From positions 1 through 64,000 of the forward strand of contig NZ_QMEU01000020.1 in assembly GCF_003284975.1 (NCBI RefSeq): a stretch of DNA of 64,000 nt, read 5' to 3'. Under the pieces are notes generated by a model. That model saw nothing but the letters and a program-made list of their open reading frames with translations. It did no database searches and had not been told where the DNA came from. Positions 1 to 14,300 of the stretch are shown in pieces. The translations under genes and the position numbers were made by a program. This DNA comes from Mycobacterium colombiense (GTDB lineage Bacteria; Actinomycetota; Actinomycetes; Mycobacteriales; Mycobacteriaceae). Positions within the stretch are counted from its first letter, which is position 1; every line of letters starts with the position of its first letter.

Positions 1-2320
1 CGCCCCCGAGCCGGGCGCCAACGGCGTGCTCATCGACGAGAAGATCGTGGCCTCGGTCGGGCCGTAGACGTTGACCATCGTCCGGCCCGGCGCCCAGCGG
101 TCCACCAGCTCGGGCGGGCAGGGCTCGGCCCCGATCACCAGGGCCGCGGCCTGAAGGCCCTGCGGCGAGAGCATCCGCACGGCCGACGGGGTCTGGCTCA
201 GCACGGTGACCTTCTCCGCGACCAGCAGGGCGTGCAACTCCATGGGTGAGCGGGCCACCGAATCGGGCACCACGACCAGCCGCCCGCCGTGCAGCAGCGC
301 ACCCCAGATCTCCCACACCGAGTAGTCGAAGGCGTACGAGTGGAACTGGGTCCACACCTGCCCGGCCGACAACTCGACGCCGACGGCCGGCGCGTCGAAC
401 ATGCGGGTCACGTTGTGGTGGCTGACGGCTACGCCCTTGGGCAGACCGGTGGTGCCGGAGGTGTAGATGATGTGGGCGACGTGTTCGGGCGCCGGCGCCG
501 GCGGGGCGGTGCGCGGCTGGCGTGCCACGGCGCGGTCGTTGATGTCGATGACGATCAGGTCGTGCGCGTGCAGCTTGTCCGCCAGCGCGGCGACGGTGAT
601 CGCGGCCGTCGGCGCGGTGTCGGTGAGCATGAAGTCGATGCGGGCCGCGGGCAGTGCCGGGTCGATCGGCAGGTAGGCCGCGCCGGTCTTGAGCACCGCC
701 AGGATGGCCACGATCGCGTCGGCCGAGCGGCCGAACAGCAGGGCCACGGACTCGCCCGGGCCCACCCCGCGGCCGATCAGCAGGTGCGCCAACCGGTTCG
801 ACTTCTCGTCGAGTTCCCGGTAGCTGATGGACCGGCCCTCGAAGGTCACCGCCGCGGCCCGGGGGCTGCGCGCCACCTGCGCGGCGAAGCGCGCCGGGAT
901 CGACGTCGGCGTGGCGGGCCGGGTGAGCACCGCCCGGTCGGCCCAGCCGTCCAGCCGGTCGTGTTCGGCGGCGTCGAGCAGGTCGATCGACGACAACCGC
1001 CGCGCCGGGTCGGCGGTCATCACGACCAGCACCCGCTGCAGCCGTTCGATCAGCGTCGCGATGCGTGCCGCGTCGAAGACGTCGGTGTCGTATTCGACCT
1101 GCAAGCGCAGCTCCTTTCCGGGCTGGGCCTGCATGGTCAGCGGGTAGTGGGTGGATTCACGGGTGGTGATGTCGGTGACGGCCAGCTCGTGGTCGGCGGA
1201 CAACGCGCTGGCGTCGATCGGATAGTTCTCGTAAGCGAACAGCGTGTCGAACAGCTGGTCCTGGCCGGTGATGCGGTGGATCTCGTTGAGCGCCAGGTGC
1301 TGGTGGTCCAGCGTGTGGTTGTAGGCGCCTTGCAGCTGGTCGAGCAGCTCGGCGGTCGTGGTCGTGGCGGTGATGTTCGCCCGCACCGGCACCGTGTTGA
1401 TCAGCAGGCCGACCATGTTCTCCGCGCCGGCGACCTCGGCGGGCCGGCCCGACACGGTGGTGCCGAACACGACATCGCCCTGGCCGGTCAGGGCGCACAG
1501 CAGCTGCGCGAACGCGGCCTGCAGCACCGTGTTGACGGTGGTGTGGCAGGAGCGGGCCAGGTCGGTGATGGACTGGCTGAGCTCGGCGGGCAGCGCGAAC
1601 GATTCGACGCGTTGCCGCCCGGGCTCGGTGCGGTCCTGCGGGCCGACCAGGGTCGGGCTGTCGAAGCCGGCGAACACCTCGGCCCAGGCGGCTCGGGCGG
1701 CGTCCACGTCGCGCGCGGCCAGCCAGTCGACGAAGGCGCGGTAGGGCGCCGCCGCCGGCAGCCGCTGGCCGTAGTAGCCGGCGAAGATCTCCCCCAGCAG
1801 GATCGGCATCGACCAGCCGTCGAGCACGATGTGGTGGTTGGTCAGCACCAGCCGGTAGCGCTCGGGGGCGATGCGCAGCAGCGCCACCCGGAAGGCGGGT
1901 TGGTCGGCGAGGTCGCCGCAGACCGCGGCGCGCTCGGCCGCGCACAGCCGCCGGATCTGCGCGTCGGCGTCGGGGTCGCCGTCCAGCTCGACGTACCGCC
2001 AGGCCGCCGCCGGGTCGGCCGGGATGATCTGGACGGGCTCGTCGTAGTCGTCCCAGAACCGGGCGACCAGGTTGGGATGGCGGCCGATCATCGTCTGCAC
2101 GGCGCCGCGCAGCCGGTCGGGGTCGAGCGGGCCGGCGATGCTGATGTCCAACTGTCCGGCATACAGATCGTCGCTCGCCCGGGCGGTGTTGGCGTGGAAG
2201 AGCAGCCCCTGCTGGACCGGGGTCAGCGCCAGCACGTCGGCGATATTGTATTGGCGCGCAAGCTGATCGATCTGCGGCTGGGTGAGGCGGGCGGGCGCGA
2301 TGTCGGACGGCGTCAGGCCG
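1..2320 (-). other. NRPS module 6: C - A (cut by window edge)
   Basis: A DCL-type condensation domain with [10 protein letters not shown] near 1,825 resembles the C domain of module 2, as expected after an epimerase. The A domain is visible to just past YGPTEATIF at bases 36-66. Pocket residues give D-Y-W-S-V-G-V-I-F, with the last position outside the window. The substrate is unassigned. The A-domain C-terminus, carrier and any thioesterase, reductase or further modules lie to the left of the window. Confidence 0.85.
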
Positions 2321-5300
2321 CCGCCACCGGAACGCACGTGCGCGCAGATGCCGGCCAGGGCCTCGAACCACAGCCGGCCCAGCCTGGTGACCTGCTCGTC
2401 GCTGCACGCCGAGGGCGCCCAGGTCCAGTTGGCGTGCAGCTGCGGTCCGGCCGCGGAGTCGACGGTGACCGCGTTCAGCTCGAGCGTGTGCATCAGCGGC
2501 ATCGGTATCGCGGTCGCCGCGCGGGTGACGGTCCAGCCGTGGGGGTCGGGCCGCCACATGTCGTCGGTGAGCTCGGCCGCGCCGCCCTGGCGTCCCAGGT
2601 AGTTGAAGCCGATCGACGGCTCCGGCGCGTCCAGGTCGACGTCGGGGTTCAGGTAGCGCAGCAGCCCGTAGCTCAGCGGGTCGGGCAGGGCGCGCAGCTG
2701 TTCCTTCGCGTCCTTGAGCACCGCGCCCAGCGCGTCGGCGCCGGCGGCGACCTGCGCCCAGGAAATGTCTTGCAGCGCAAGCGCTACCGGGTACTTGGTG
2801 GTGAACCAGCCCACGGTGTGGGACAGGTCGACGTCGCGGCCCAGCTCCTCGTGGCGCCCGTGGCCTTCGACCTCGATGCCTACCGGCGCGCCGCCACCCG
2901 AGAATTCCGCGCAGGCCAGCCCGAACGCGATCAGCAGGATGTCTTGCACGCCGGCGTGAAACGCCGCGGGCACGTCACCGAGCAGCATGCCGGTGGTCTC
3001 GGCGTCCAGCTCCATCGAGAGGTGTCCGGCCGTGGCGAAGGTGTCGACCTCGGGGCGCACCGCGGGCAGCGCCGCGGGTGTGGCCGCCGTGGCCGCCATC
3101 CGCTGCCAGGTGTCGGCCTGTCCCGTCACATCCGGATGGTGCGCATGCTCGGCCAGTCGTGCCGACCAGCGGGCGAACGAGGTGCCCACGCTCGGCAGCG
3201 CCACCGGCTGTCCGCCGTGATGCTGTGCCCAGGCGAGGTTCAAGTCCTGCAACAGGATTCGCCACGATACGCCGTCGACGGCCAGGTGATGAACGATCAC
3301 GACCAGTTGACGGGTGGCGCTGGCCCACACCGCACGCAGCAGCACGCCGGTGGCGGGGTTCAGCCGCGACCGCGCCTCGATGACCGCGATGTCGGACAGT
3401 TCGTCCACCACGTGCAGGCAGGCGCGGGCGTCCACCGAGCCGGGCTCGGGCACCGTCAGCGACCAACCGGTGGCGGCGTCGTCGTCGACGTGCAGCCGCA
3501 GCATGGCGTGGCGATCCAGCAGGGCCTGCAGCACCGTGACGACGTCGGCCTCGGTGACCGCGGCGGGGGCCTGCACGAGCATGGCCTGGTTGAACTGGGC
3601 AACGTCACCGCCGGCGTTCGCGACGTCGCGCAGCCAGCGGATGATCGGGGTGGCCTGCACCGGCCCGAGGCCCTCATCAGCCACGGCGGTCGCGGCGTCG
3701 ACCACTTCGGCCACCCGCGCCAGCCGGGCCACCGTCTGCTCGACGAAGATGTCGCGCGTCTTGCACACCAGGCCGGCGGCGCGCGCCCGCGTCACCACCT
3801 GCATCGACGAGATGCTGTCGCCGCCCAGGTCGAAGAACGAGTCGTCGACGCCGACGCGCTCGAGGCCGAGCACCTGCGCGTAGATTCCGGCCAGGATTTC
3901 TTCGATGGCGTTGTCGGGGGCCCGATACCGGTCGGCGTCGGAGTATTCCGGCGCCGGCAGCGCGCGGGTGTCGAGCTTGCCGTTGGGGGTGAGCGGCAGG
4001 GCCTGCATCACCACCACGGCGGTCGGAATCATGTAGCCCGGCAGCCGCTCGGCCAGCGCGGCGCGCACCGCGGCCGGGTCGGCGGTGCCGGTGACATAGC
4101 CGACCAGGCGCAAGGCCGCGGGGCGGTCCTCGCGCGCCACCACGACCGCCTGCTCGACGCCGTCCACCCAGGCCAGTGCCGCGCGCACCTCGCCGAGTTC
4201 GATGCGGTAGCCGCGGATCTTGACCTGCTCGTCGGCGCGGCCCAGGTAGTCCAGCTGCCCGTCCGCGCGCCAGCGCACCAGGTCGCCAGTGCGGTACATG
4301 CGCGATCCCGGGCCGCCGAACGGGCAGGCCACGAACCGCGACGCGGTCAATGCCGACCGCCGCCAGTAGCCGCAGGCCACGCCGGCGCCGGCCACGTACA
4401 GCTCGCCGATCACGCCCGGCGGCACCGGCCGCAGCCACTCGTCGAGCACGAACGACGCCGCGCCCGGCACGGGGGAGCCGATCGGCACCACGCCCGGTGC
4501 GTCGGCCTGAAGCGGTGCGCTGATGGCCGCGTACACCGTGGCCTCGGTGGGGCCGTAGGCGTTGATCATCGCCCGTCCCGGCGCCCAGCGGTCGACCAGT
4601 TCGGACGGGCAGGCCTCGCCGGCCACCACCAGCGTGACCGACTCCAGTCCCTCGGGCGCGAGCGCGCCCGCCGCGGACGGGGTTTGGCTGAGCACGCTGA
4701 CCTGTTCGGAAACCAGCAGGGCATGCAGGTCTTCCGGCGAGCGCGCCACCGATTCGGGCACGACGACGAGGCGGCCGCCGTGCAGCAAGGCGCCGAAGAT
4801 CTCCCACACCGAGACGTCGAACGCCAGCGAATGCCATTGCGACCACACGCCCGAACGCGGCAGTCCCGAGTCCCCGGCCGCGAGCAGCTGGGTGACGTTG
4901 CGATGGGTGACGGCAACGCCTTTGGGGACTCCGGTGGTACCCGAGGTGTAGATCAGGTAGGCGAGGTGTTCGGGTGCCGGCGCGGGCAACGCGGTGGCGG
5001 GCCGGGTGTCGACGGCGGGATCGTTGACGTCGATGACCGAGACGTCGTGGCCGTCGAGCCGGTCGCTCAGGTCGGCGGTGGTGATCGCGGCGATCGGGGC
5101 GGCGTCGTTGAGCACGAATCCGATCCGCGCCTCGGGCAGCGCCGGGTCGATCGGCAGGTAGGCCGCCCCGGACTTCAGCACCGCCAGGATCGACACGATC
5201 GCCTCGGCCGAACGCGAAAACAGCAGCGCCACAGTCTGTCCGGGGCGGGCACCGTGGCCGGCCAGCAGGTGGGCCAACCGGTTCGACGCCTCGTCCAGCT

Positions 5301-8300
5301 CGCGGTAGGTCAGCGAGCGGCCGGCACAGACCAGCGCGACGACGTCCGGGGTGCGGGCTGCTTGCGCGGCGAAAAGGGCTGGGATGGAATCGGTTTGGGG
5401 CGCGGATGCGCTCAGCGCGGCGCGGTTGCCGAACGCGTCCAGCCGGGCGTGCTCGGTGTCGTCGAGCAGATCGATCGCGGACAACGCCTGGGCGGGATCG
5501 GCGGTCATCGCGAGCAGCACCCGCTGCAGCCGGTCGACGACCGCCCGGATGCTGTCCTCGTCGAAGACGTCGGTGCGGAATTCAACGGTTCCGCCGATTC
5601 CGGCGGGTTGGCCGCGCTCGTCCCAGCGTTCGCCCAGCGAGAAGGTCAGGTCCATCCGGGCGGTCTGGGTGTCCACCGGAATCGGCGTGACATCGACGTC
5701 GCCCAAAGTGAATCCGGCCGCGGGGCCGGCGTCGTGCCCGGCGAAGTTCTGCCAGGCCAACATCACCTGGATGAGCGGGTGATGGGTCAGGCTTCGCGTC
5801 GGGTTCAGCCGCTCGACCAGCACCTCGAACGGCACGTCCTGGTGCTCGTAGGCGGCCAGGCTGCGCTGGCGCACCTGGGACAGCACGTCGGCGAAGCTGG
5901 AGTCGCCGGCCACCTCGACGCGGAGCACCAGGGTGTTGACGAAGAAGCCCACCAGCTCGTCGAGCGCGGGATCGCGCCGCCCGGCGATCGGGAAGCCCAC
6001 CGCCACATCGGGATTGGCGCCGATCTTGGCCAGCAGCACGGTCAGCGCGGTCTGGATCACCATGAAGCTGGTGGCGTTGTGGTGGCGAGCCACTTCCCCG
6101 ACGCGCTGTTGCAGTCCGGTGGGCCAGTCGATTTCGACGGTGGCGCCGCGCTGGTCGGCCACCAGCGGGTAGGGCCGGTCGGTGGGCAACTGCACCCGGT
6201 CCGGCATCCCGGCCAGGGCGCCCTCCCAGTAGGACAGCTGGGCGGCGATGCGGCTGTTGCCGTCGTCGAGATCGCCGAATTGGGCGCGCTGCCACAGCGT
6301 GTAGTCGACGTACTGCACCGGCAGCGGTGCCCAGTCGGGGCCGCGGCCGGCGGCCCGGCCGGCGTACGCCACCCCGAGGTCGCGCACCAGCGGGGTGATG
6401 GACATGCCGTCGGCGGCGATGTGGTGCACCACGGCGACCAGCACATGCCGGTCCTCGTCGAGCCGGAACAGCGCCGCGCGCAAAGGGATTTGGGAGGACA
6501 GGTCGAAGGTGTAGCGCGCGGTGGCGCCGATCGCCTCGTCTAGCTGGCTCGCCGACCAGGCGCTGGCGTCGACAACCTCCCAGCCGAAGTCGGCCTTGTC
6601 GGCGGGGATGACCACCTGCTGCGGCGTCCCCTCGGGGGCGGCGAACAGGGTGCGCAGGCTCTCGTGGCGGGCCACCACGTCGCCCAGCGCCGCGCCGAGG
6701 GCATCGGCGTCGAGCGCACCGTCCAGGCGCAGCGCGGCCGCCATGTTGTACACCGGTGAGGGCCCTTGCAATTGGTCGAGGAACCACAGCCGGTTCTGCG
6801 CGAACGACAACGGGACGATCGCCGGCCGCGTACCGGCGGTCAAGGGCTGCAGCCCGTTGCCGCCCTCGCCGAGCCGGGGTGCCAGCTGGGCGATCGTGGG
6901 CGCCTCGAACACGACCCGCACGGCGAGGTCGGCGTCCAGGCTCGCGTTGATCGCGGCGATCAGGCGCATGGCGGAGATGCTGTCGCCGCCGAGGTCGAAG
7001 AAGGAGTCGTCGACGCCGACGCGTTCGGCGTTCAGGATGTCGGCGTAGATGCCGGCCAGGATCTCTTCGGTGGGGGTTTGCGGCGCGCGGTATTCACCCG
7101 CGGTGTATTCGGGCGCCGGCAGGGCGCGGGTGTCCAGTTTGCCGTTGGCGGTCAACGGAAACGCCTCGAGCCCCAGCACCGCCGCGGGGACCATGTACGC
7201 GGGCAGCCGTTCGGCCAGTGCGCTTCGGACCGCGGCGGCGTCGGCGCTGCCGGTGATGTAACCGACCAGCCGCAGGGCGCCCGGGTGGTCCTCGCGGGCG
7301 ACGACCACGGCCTGCTCGACACCGTCGATTCCGGTCAGCGCGGACTGGATTTCGCCGAGCTCGATGCGGTAGCCGCGGACCTTGACCTGCTCGTCGGCGC
7401 GGCCGAAGTACTGCAGTTGCCCGTCGGCGTTCCAGCGCACCAGGTCACCGGTGCGGTACATGCGCGTCCCGGCTCCGCCGAAGGGGCAGGCGACGAACCG
7501 CGACGCGGTCAGCCCGGGCCGGCCGACATATCCCGCGGCCACACCGGATCCGGCGACGTAGAGCTCCCCGACGACGCCGGGCGGTACCGGCCGCAACGAT
7601 GCGTCGAGCACGAACAGCGCCGCCCCTGGCACCGGGGACCCGATCGGCACCGGTCCGTGGGCCGCCGACCCGGGCGCCAGGGGCGCGCTGATGGTCACAC
7701 ACATGGTGGTTTCGGTCGGGCCGTAGGCGTTGACCATCACCCGGCCGGGCGCCCATTGGTCCACCACCTCGGCCGTGCAGGCCTCGCCGGCCATCACCAG
7801 GGACACCGATTCCAGGCCCTCGGGCGAGAGCATCGCCACCGCCGACGGCGTCTGGGTCAACACGCTGACTTGCCGAGCGACCAGGACGTCGTGCAGGTCT
7901 TGCGGGGAACGCGCCACCGATTCGGGCACCACGACCAGCCGGCCGCCGCGCAGCAGCGCGCCGAAGATCTCCCAGACCGAGACGTCGAACGCCAGCGAGT
8001 GACAGTGCGACCACACCCCCGCGGCCGGCAGCCCGGCGTCCAGTGAGCCCAGCAGTTGGGTCACGTTGCGGTGGGTGATGGCAACGCCTTTGGGGACACC
8101 GGTGGTGCCCGAGGTGTAGATCAGGTAGGCGACGCCGTCGGGCCCGGGCAGCGGCAGGCCCGTTTCGGGCAGGGTGTCGATGCGTCGATCGTTGACGTCG
8201 ATGACGGTCACGCCGCGTCCGTCGAACCGCGCGGCCAGGTCGGCGGTGGTGATCGCGACGACGGGCTTGGCGTCGCCGAGCATGAACTCGATCCGGGCGT

Positions 8301-11300
8301 CGGGCGACGAGGGATCGATCGGTAGGTAGGCGGCCCCCGTCTTGAGCACCGCGAGGATGGCGGCGATCGCCTCGGCCGACCGCGAAAACAGCAGTGCCAC
8401 AGTCTGTCCCGGACCGGCGCCCTGCGCCGCCAGGCGGTGCGCCAACCGGTTGGACGCCTCGTCCAGCTCGCGGTACGTCACCGACAGGCCCTCGCAGACC
8501 AGCGCCACGGCCTCAGGTGCGGCGGCGACGTGCGCGGCGAACAGTTCGGGCACCGACACCGGAGGGCCGGCCGGCCCGGTCAAAACGGCATTGTTTCCAA
8601 GCTCTTTGAGGCGGGCGTGCTCGGCATCGTCGAGCACATCCACCGACGACACCGGGTGGGTGGGATCGGCGGTCATCGCGGTCAGCACCCGCTGCAGCCG
8701 CGCGATCAAAGTCTCGACGGTGGCCGCGTCGAACACATCGGTGCGGAATTCCACCCGTCCGCCGATCCCGGCGGCCTCGCCGGCCGCGGTCCAGCGTTCG
8801 GCCAGGGAGAACACCAGGTCCATGCGGGCCGACTGGTCGGCCACCGGTACGGAGGTGACCTCGAGGTCGCCCAGCGTCAGGCCGGCGGCGGGGTCGTCAT
8901 GCCCGGCGAAGTTCTGCCAGGCCAGCATCACCTGCACCAGCGGGTGGTGCGTCAGGCTCCGGGTCGGATTGACCCGCTCCACCAGCACCTCGAACGGCAC
9001 GTCCTGATGCTCGAACGCCGCCAGGCTGCGCGCCTGGACGCGCTCCAGCAGTTCGGCGAAGGTGGGGTCACCGGCCAGGTCGACCCGAAGCACCAGGGTG
9101 TTGACGAAGAAACCGACCAGCTGGTCGAGGGCGGGGTCGCGCCGCCCGGCGATCGGAAAGCCAACGGCCACATCGGAACTCGCGCCGATCTTGGACAGCA
9201 GCACGGCCAGCGCGGCCTGCACCACCATGAAGCTGGTCGCGTTGTGCTCGCGGGCGAGCCGGCGAACCTGCTCCTGCAATTCCGCGGGCCAGTCCACCAC
9301 CACGCTGTCGCCGCGCTGATCGGCCACCGGCGGGTAGGGCCGGTCGGTGGGCAGCGCCAACCGCTCGGGCATGCCCGCCAGGGCTTGTTCCCAGTAGGCC
9401 AGCTGGCCGCCGATGCGGCTGGAGGCGTCGTCGAGGTCGCCGAACTGGGCGCGCTGCCAGAGCGTGTAATCGATGTACTGCACCGACAATTCGGCCCAGC
9501 CCGGGGCGTGCCCGGCACGCCGGCTGGTGTAGGCCACACTGAGGTCGGCGCTCAACGGCGTGAGCGACAAACCGTCCGCGGCGATGTGATGGACCACGAT
9601 CACCAGGATGTGCTCGTCCTCGGCAACCGCGAAAAGGATTGCGCGGATGGGGATTTCGGTCGCCAGGTCGAACGTATGGCGCGTCGCCGCCTTGATGGCG
9701 TCGTCCAGCTGGTCCGCCGAGTAGGCGGTGGCGTCGATGACGTCCCAGCCGATGTCGGCGCGCTCGACGGGCACCACCAGCTGTTGGGGCGTTCCCTCGT
9801 GCGCCGGGAACAGGGTGCGCAGGCTTTCGTGGCGGCTCACCACGTCGGTCAGCGCGACGGACAGGGCCCGGGCGTCGAGCCGCCCGCGCAGCCGCAGCGC
9901 CGCCGCCATGTTGTACAGCGGTGACGGGCCCTGGAATTGGTCGATGAACCACAACCGGTTCTGCGCGAACGACAATGGCACCACCGCGGGCCGCGCGGCG
10001 GCCACCAGCGGCTCCAGGCCGGCCGCGCTCTCCGCGATGCGCGGCGCCAGCTGCGCAACGGTGGGCGCCTCGAAGACGACGCGCACCGGAAGGTCGCTAT
10101 CCAGCGCGGCATTGATCGCGGTGACCAGCCGCATGGTGGACAGCGAATCGCCGCCCAGGTCGAAGAACGAGTCGTCGACCCCGACGCGTTCCACCCCCAG
10201 GATCTGGGCGTAAATGCCGGCCACGATCTCCTCGACCGCGGTGCTCGGGGCGCGATAGTTGCGGTAATTGCCAGCGGTCCGGTAGTCCGGCGCGGGCAGG
10301 GCGCGGGTGTCGAGCTTGCCGTTGAGCGTCACCGGCAGCGCGTCGAGCACCACCACCGCCGCCGGGACCATGTACCCCGGCAGTCGCTCGCCCAGCGCGG
10401 CGCGCGCCTTGCCCGGGTCGGTCGAGCCGGTGACATAACCGACCAGGCGCAAGGCCGCGGGGCGGTCCTCGCGGGCGACGACGACCGCCTGCTCCACCCC
10501 GTCGAGCGCGGACAGGGCCGCCTGGATTTCGCCGAGTTCGATGCGGTAGCCGCGAATCTTGACCTGCTCGTCGGCGCGGCCCAGGTAGCGCAGCTGCCCG
10601 TCGGGGCCCCAGCACACCAGGTCGCCGGTGCGGTACATGCGGGTGCCGGGTTCGCCGAACGGGCAGGCCGCAAAGCGCGATGCGGTCAGCCCGGGGCGGC
10701 GCCAGTACCCGACGCCGACGCCCTCGCCGGCCAGATACAGCTCACCCACCACGCCGGCGGGCACCGGGCGCAGCCATTCGTCGAGCACGAAGAACGCCGC
10801 ACGGGTGACCGGTGAGCCGATCGGCGGGAATCCCGAGCCCGCCTGGAGCGGGGCGCTCTTGCAGGCCCACATGGTCGTCTCGGTGGGGCCGTACACGTTG
10901 ACCATCACCCGGCCCGGCGCCCAGCGGTCCACCAGCTCCGGCGGACAGGGCTCGGCGCCAATCACCAACGCCGTGGAGTCCAGGCCGTCGGTGGGCAGCA
11001 GCCCCACCGCCGACGGCGTCTGGGTCAGCACCGTGACGCCCTCGCGCACCAGCAGGGCGTGGAACTCCTCGGGCGAGCGGGCCACCGCGCCGGGGACCAC
11101 GACCAGGCGCCCGCCGTGCAGCAGCGCCCCCCAGATCTCCCACACCGAGAAATCAAAGGCATACGAGTGGAACTGGGTCCACACCTGCTCGGCCGACAAG
11201 GCGAACCCGAGCCGCAGGTCATCGAATAGCTGCGCGACGTTGTGTTGGGTCACCGCAACACCTTTGGGCACGCCCGTGGTGCCGGACGTGTAGATGACGT

Positions 11301-14300
11301 GCGCCAGATCGGTGGGCGCCGGCGCCGGCGGCGGGGTGCCCGGCTGGGCCGCGACCGCCGGGTCGGCCACGTCGATCACGGTCAGGTCGAAGCCATCGAA
11401 CGTGTCGGCCAGCTCCGCGGTGGTGACCGCGACCTTCGGGGCGGCATCGGTCAGCATGAACTCCACCCGCGCGGCCGGCAACGCCGGGTCGATCGGCAGA
11501 TACGCCGCCCCGGACTTGAGCACCGCCAGGATCGCCACGATCGCCTCGGCCGAGCGCGAAAACAGCAGCGCGACAAACTCACCCGGGCCCGCACCGGACT
11601 CGACCAGCAGATGTGCCAACCGATTGGCCGCCTCGTCGAGCTCCCGGTAGGTCATGGACCGGTCCTCAAACGTCAGCGCCACCGCGTCCGGGGTGCGCGC
11701 CGCCTGCGCGGCGAACAGTCCGGCAACGGTCACCGGCTCCATCGGGTCGGCCAGCACGGCCTCGTTGCCCCACGCGGCCAGCCGGGCGTGCTCGGCGGTG
11801 TCCAGCAGGTCCACCGATGACAACCGGCGCTCCGGCTCGGCGGTGACGGCCGTCAGCAGCCGCTGCAGCCGTTCGATCATCGCCTCGACGGTGTCCGCGT
11901 CGTATACGTCGGTGCGGTACTCCGCCGTCACCGCGATGCCGGCGCGCGAACCGGACTCGGTGAACCGTTCGGCCAGCGAGAACGTCAGATCCATGCGAGC
12001 GGTGTTGGTGTGCAACGGCATCGGTGTGACCTGCAGGTCGCCCAGGGCCAACCCGCCCGCGGGCGCAGTGACCTCGCCGGGGAAGTTCTCCCAACCCAGC
12101 AGCACCTGGATCAGCGGGTGGTGGGCCATGCTCCTGGTGGGGTTGAGCCGTTCCACCAGCAGTTCGAAGGGGACGTCCTGGTGCTCGAAGGCGGCCAGGC
12201 TGCGCCGCCGCACCTGGGCCAGCAGCTCGGCGAACGTCGGGTCGCCCGCCACGTCGACGCGCAGCACCAGGGTGTTGACGAAGAACCCGATCAGCTCGTC
12301 GAGCGCGCGTTCGGAGCGCCCGGCGATCGGGAAGCCCACCGCCACATCGGTACTGGCGCTGATCTTGGACAGCAGCGCGGCGAACGCCGCCTGAATCACC
12401 ATGAAGGGGGTGGCATTGTGTTCGCGGGCCACCCGCTGCACCTGTTGCTGCAGCTCCGCCGGCCAGTCCGCCGCCAATCGGGCGCCCCGGTGGTCGGCCA
12501 CCTGCGGGTAGGGCCGGTCGGTGGGTAGCTGCAGGCGCTCGGGCAGCCCGGCCAACGCGTCGGTCCAGTAGTCCAGCTGCGCGGCGATGCGGCTACCGCT
12601 GTCGTCCACGTCGCCGAGATACGTGCGCTGCCAAAGCGTGTAATCCACGTACTGCACCGCCAGCGGGGCCCAGTCGGGTGCGCGTCCCGCGCACCGGCTG
12701 GCGTATGCCACCCCCAGGTCGCGTGCGAACGGGGTGATCGACCAGCCGTCGGCGGCGATGTGGTGCACCGCGACCACCAGCTGGTGTTCGGTGTCGGTGA
12801 CGGTGAAAAGCTTTGTGTGCAGCGGGCTTTCGCTCGACAGGTCGAACGCGTACTGGGCTGCGGCGGCCATGCGCTCGCGCAGCCGGTCCTCGGGCCAGCC
12901 GCGGGCATCGACGACCTCGCAGGCGAAGCCGATCTGGTCGGGGGGAATCACCACCTGCTGCGGGATCCCGTCGGCCGCGGCGAACACCGTGCGCAGGCTC
13001 TCGTGGCGGTCCACGACGTCGGCCAGCGCCGCGGCCAACGCACCGGTGTCCAGCTGCCCGCGCAGCCGCAGCGCCACGGTGACGTTGTAAATCGGTGACG
13101 GGCCCTGGAATTGGTCGATGAACCACAACCGGGTCTGGGCGAACGACAGGGGAATCACCGCCGGGCGCTCCCCCGCCACCAGCGGCTCCGGCCGGTCGCC
13201 GTCGCCGCCGGCCAGCAGGGCCAGCTCGGCGGCCGTCGGCGCCTCGAAGACGGCCCGCACACCGAGATCGGAGTTCAGGCTGGTGTTCACCGCGGCGATC
13301 AGGCGCATCGCCGACAGCGAATCCCCGCCCAGATCGAAGAACGAGTCGTCGACGCCCACCCGCTCCAGGCCGAGCACCTGGGCGTAGATGCCGACCAGGA
13401 TCTCCTCGGCCGCGGTGGCCGGGGCGCGGTAGCGGTCCACGTCCTGGTATTCCGGCTCCGGAAGGGCCTTTCGGTCGAGCTTGCCCGACGAGGTCATCGG
13501 AAATTCCTCAAGCGCCACAATGTGTGCCGGCACCATGTATTCCGGCAGCCACGCGCTGAGCCGCTCGCGCACCTCGCCGATCTTGGTGTTGGTGCGGGGG
13601 TCATTGGCGTGGCTGGTGCGCCGCCGGGAACCGGTGGGGGGCAGGTAGACGTCGGTCAGGGGCGCGGCGTAGTCGACGTCGCCGGTGTCGACGAAAACCG
13701 CGCTGAGAGTGCCGGGTACCGCACCCCAGGTCACCGCGACGCGATACCCGGCGGCCTCGCCGATGCGGTGCACCTCTTCGGCGACGGCGGCGCCGGCCAC
13801 GGCGTCGGCGGCGGCGAGCGCGTCGGCCACGGGTTGGCCCTCGGCGAGCGCCGTTTCCACGCGAACGTCCGCGATGACCCCGGCGTGCGGGATGTCGGTG
13901 ACGCGCACAACGGCGGGACGCTGGGACGCCAGCACGTCGCCCAGCCCGTCGGAACCCGCGCATTCGGCCCACGACCAGGTGGGCGCGTCGCCGACCGAGC
14001 GTACGGCCGCGGGCGCTTTGCGGATGACGACGTCGTAGCGGTAGCGGTTGAGTTCGTTGTCGGCGAAGCCGCGTTTGACCTGGATGTCGACGCCGCCAGC
14101 CGACGGGCAGCTGACCGCCCAGGTGGTGAAAAACTCCGGCGCCAAGAGCAATTCGGTCTCGCCGAGCATGGCGTGGCGGACGCGCTGACGGATATCGGCG
14201 GCCTCGGTGGCGGCGGCGCCGCCGCGCGACAGCGCGATCGCGGTCTGGAATGCGCCCTGCAGGCTGTGGTTTCGCACGTCACCGATGAACACGGCGCCAC

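Noticed and set aside
289..6543. Very long plus-strand open frame (over 2,000 codons), with others like it at 14545-16980 and 18490-21012
   Set aside because: These are antisense shadows of the NRPS. They are Arg/Gly/His-rich, have no domains, and every canonical NRPS motif reads on the minus strand in one constant phase.
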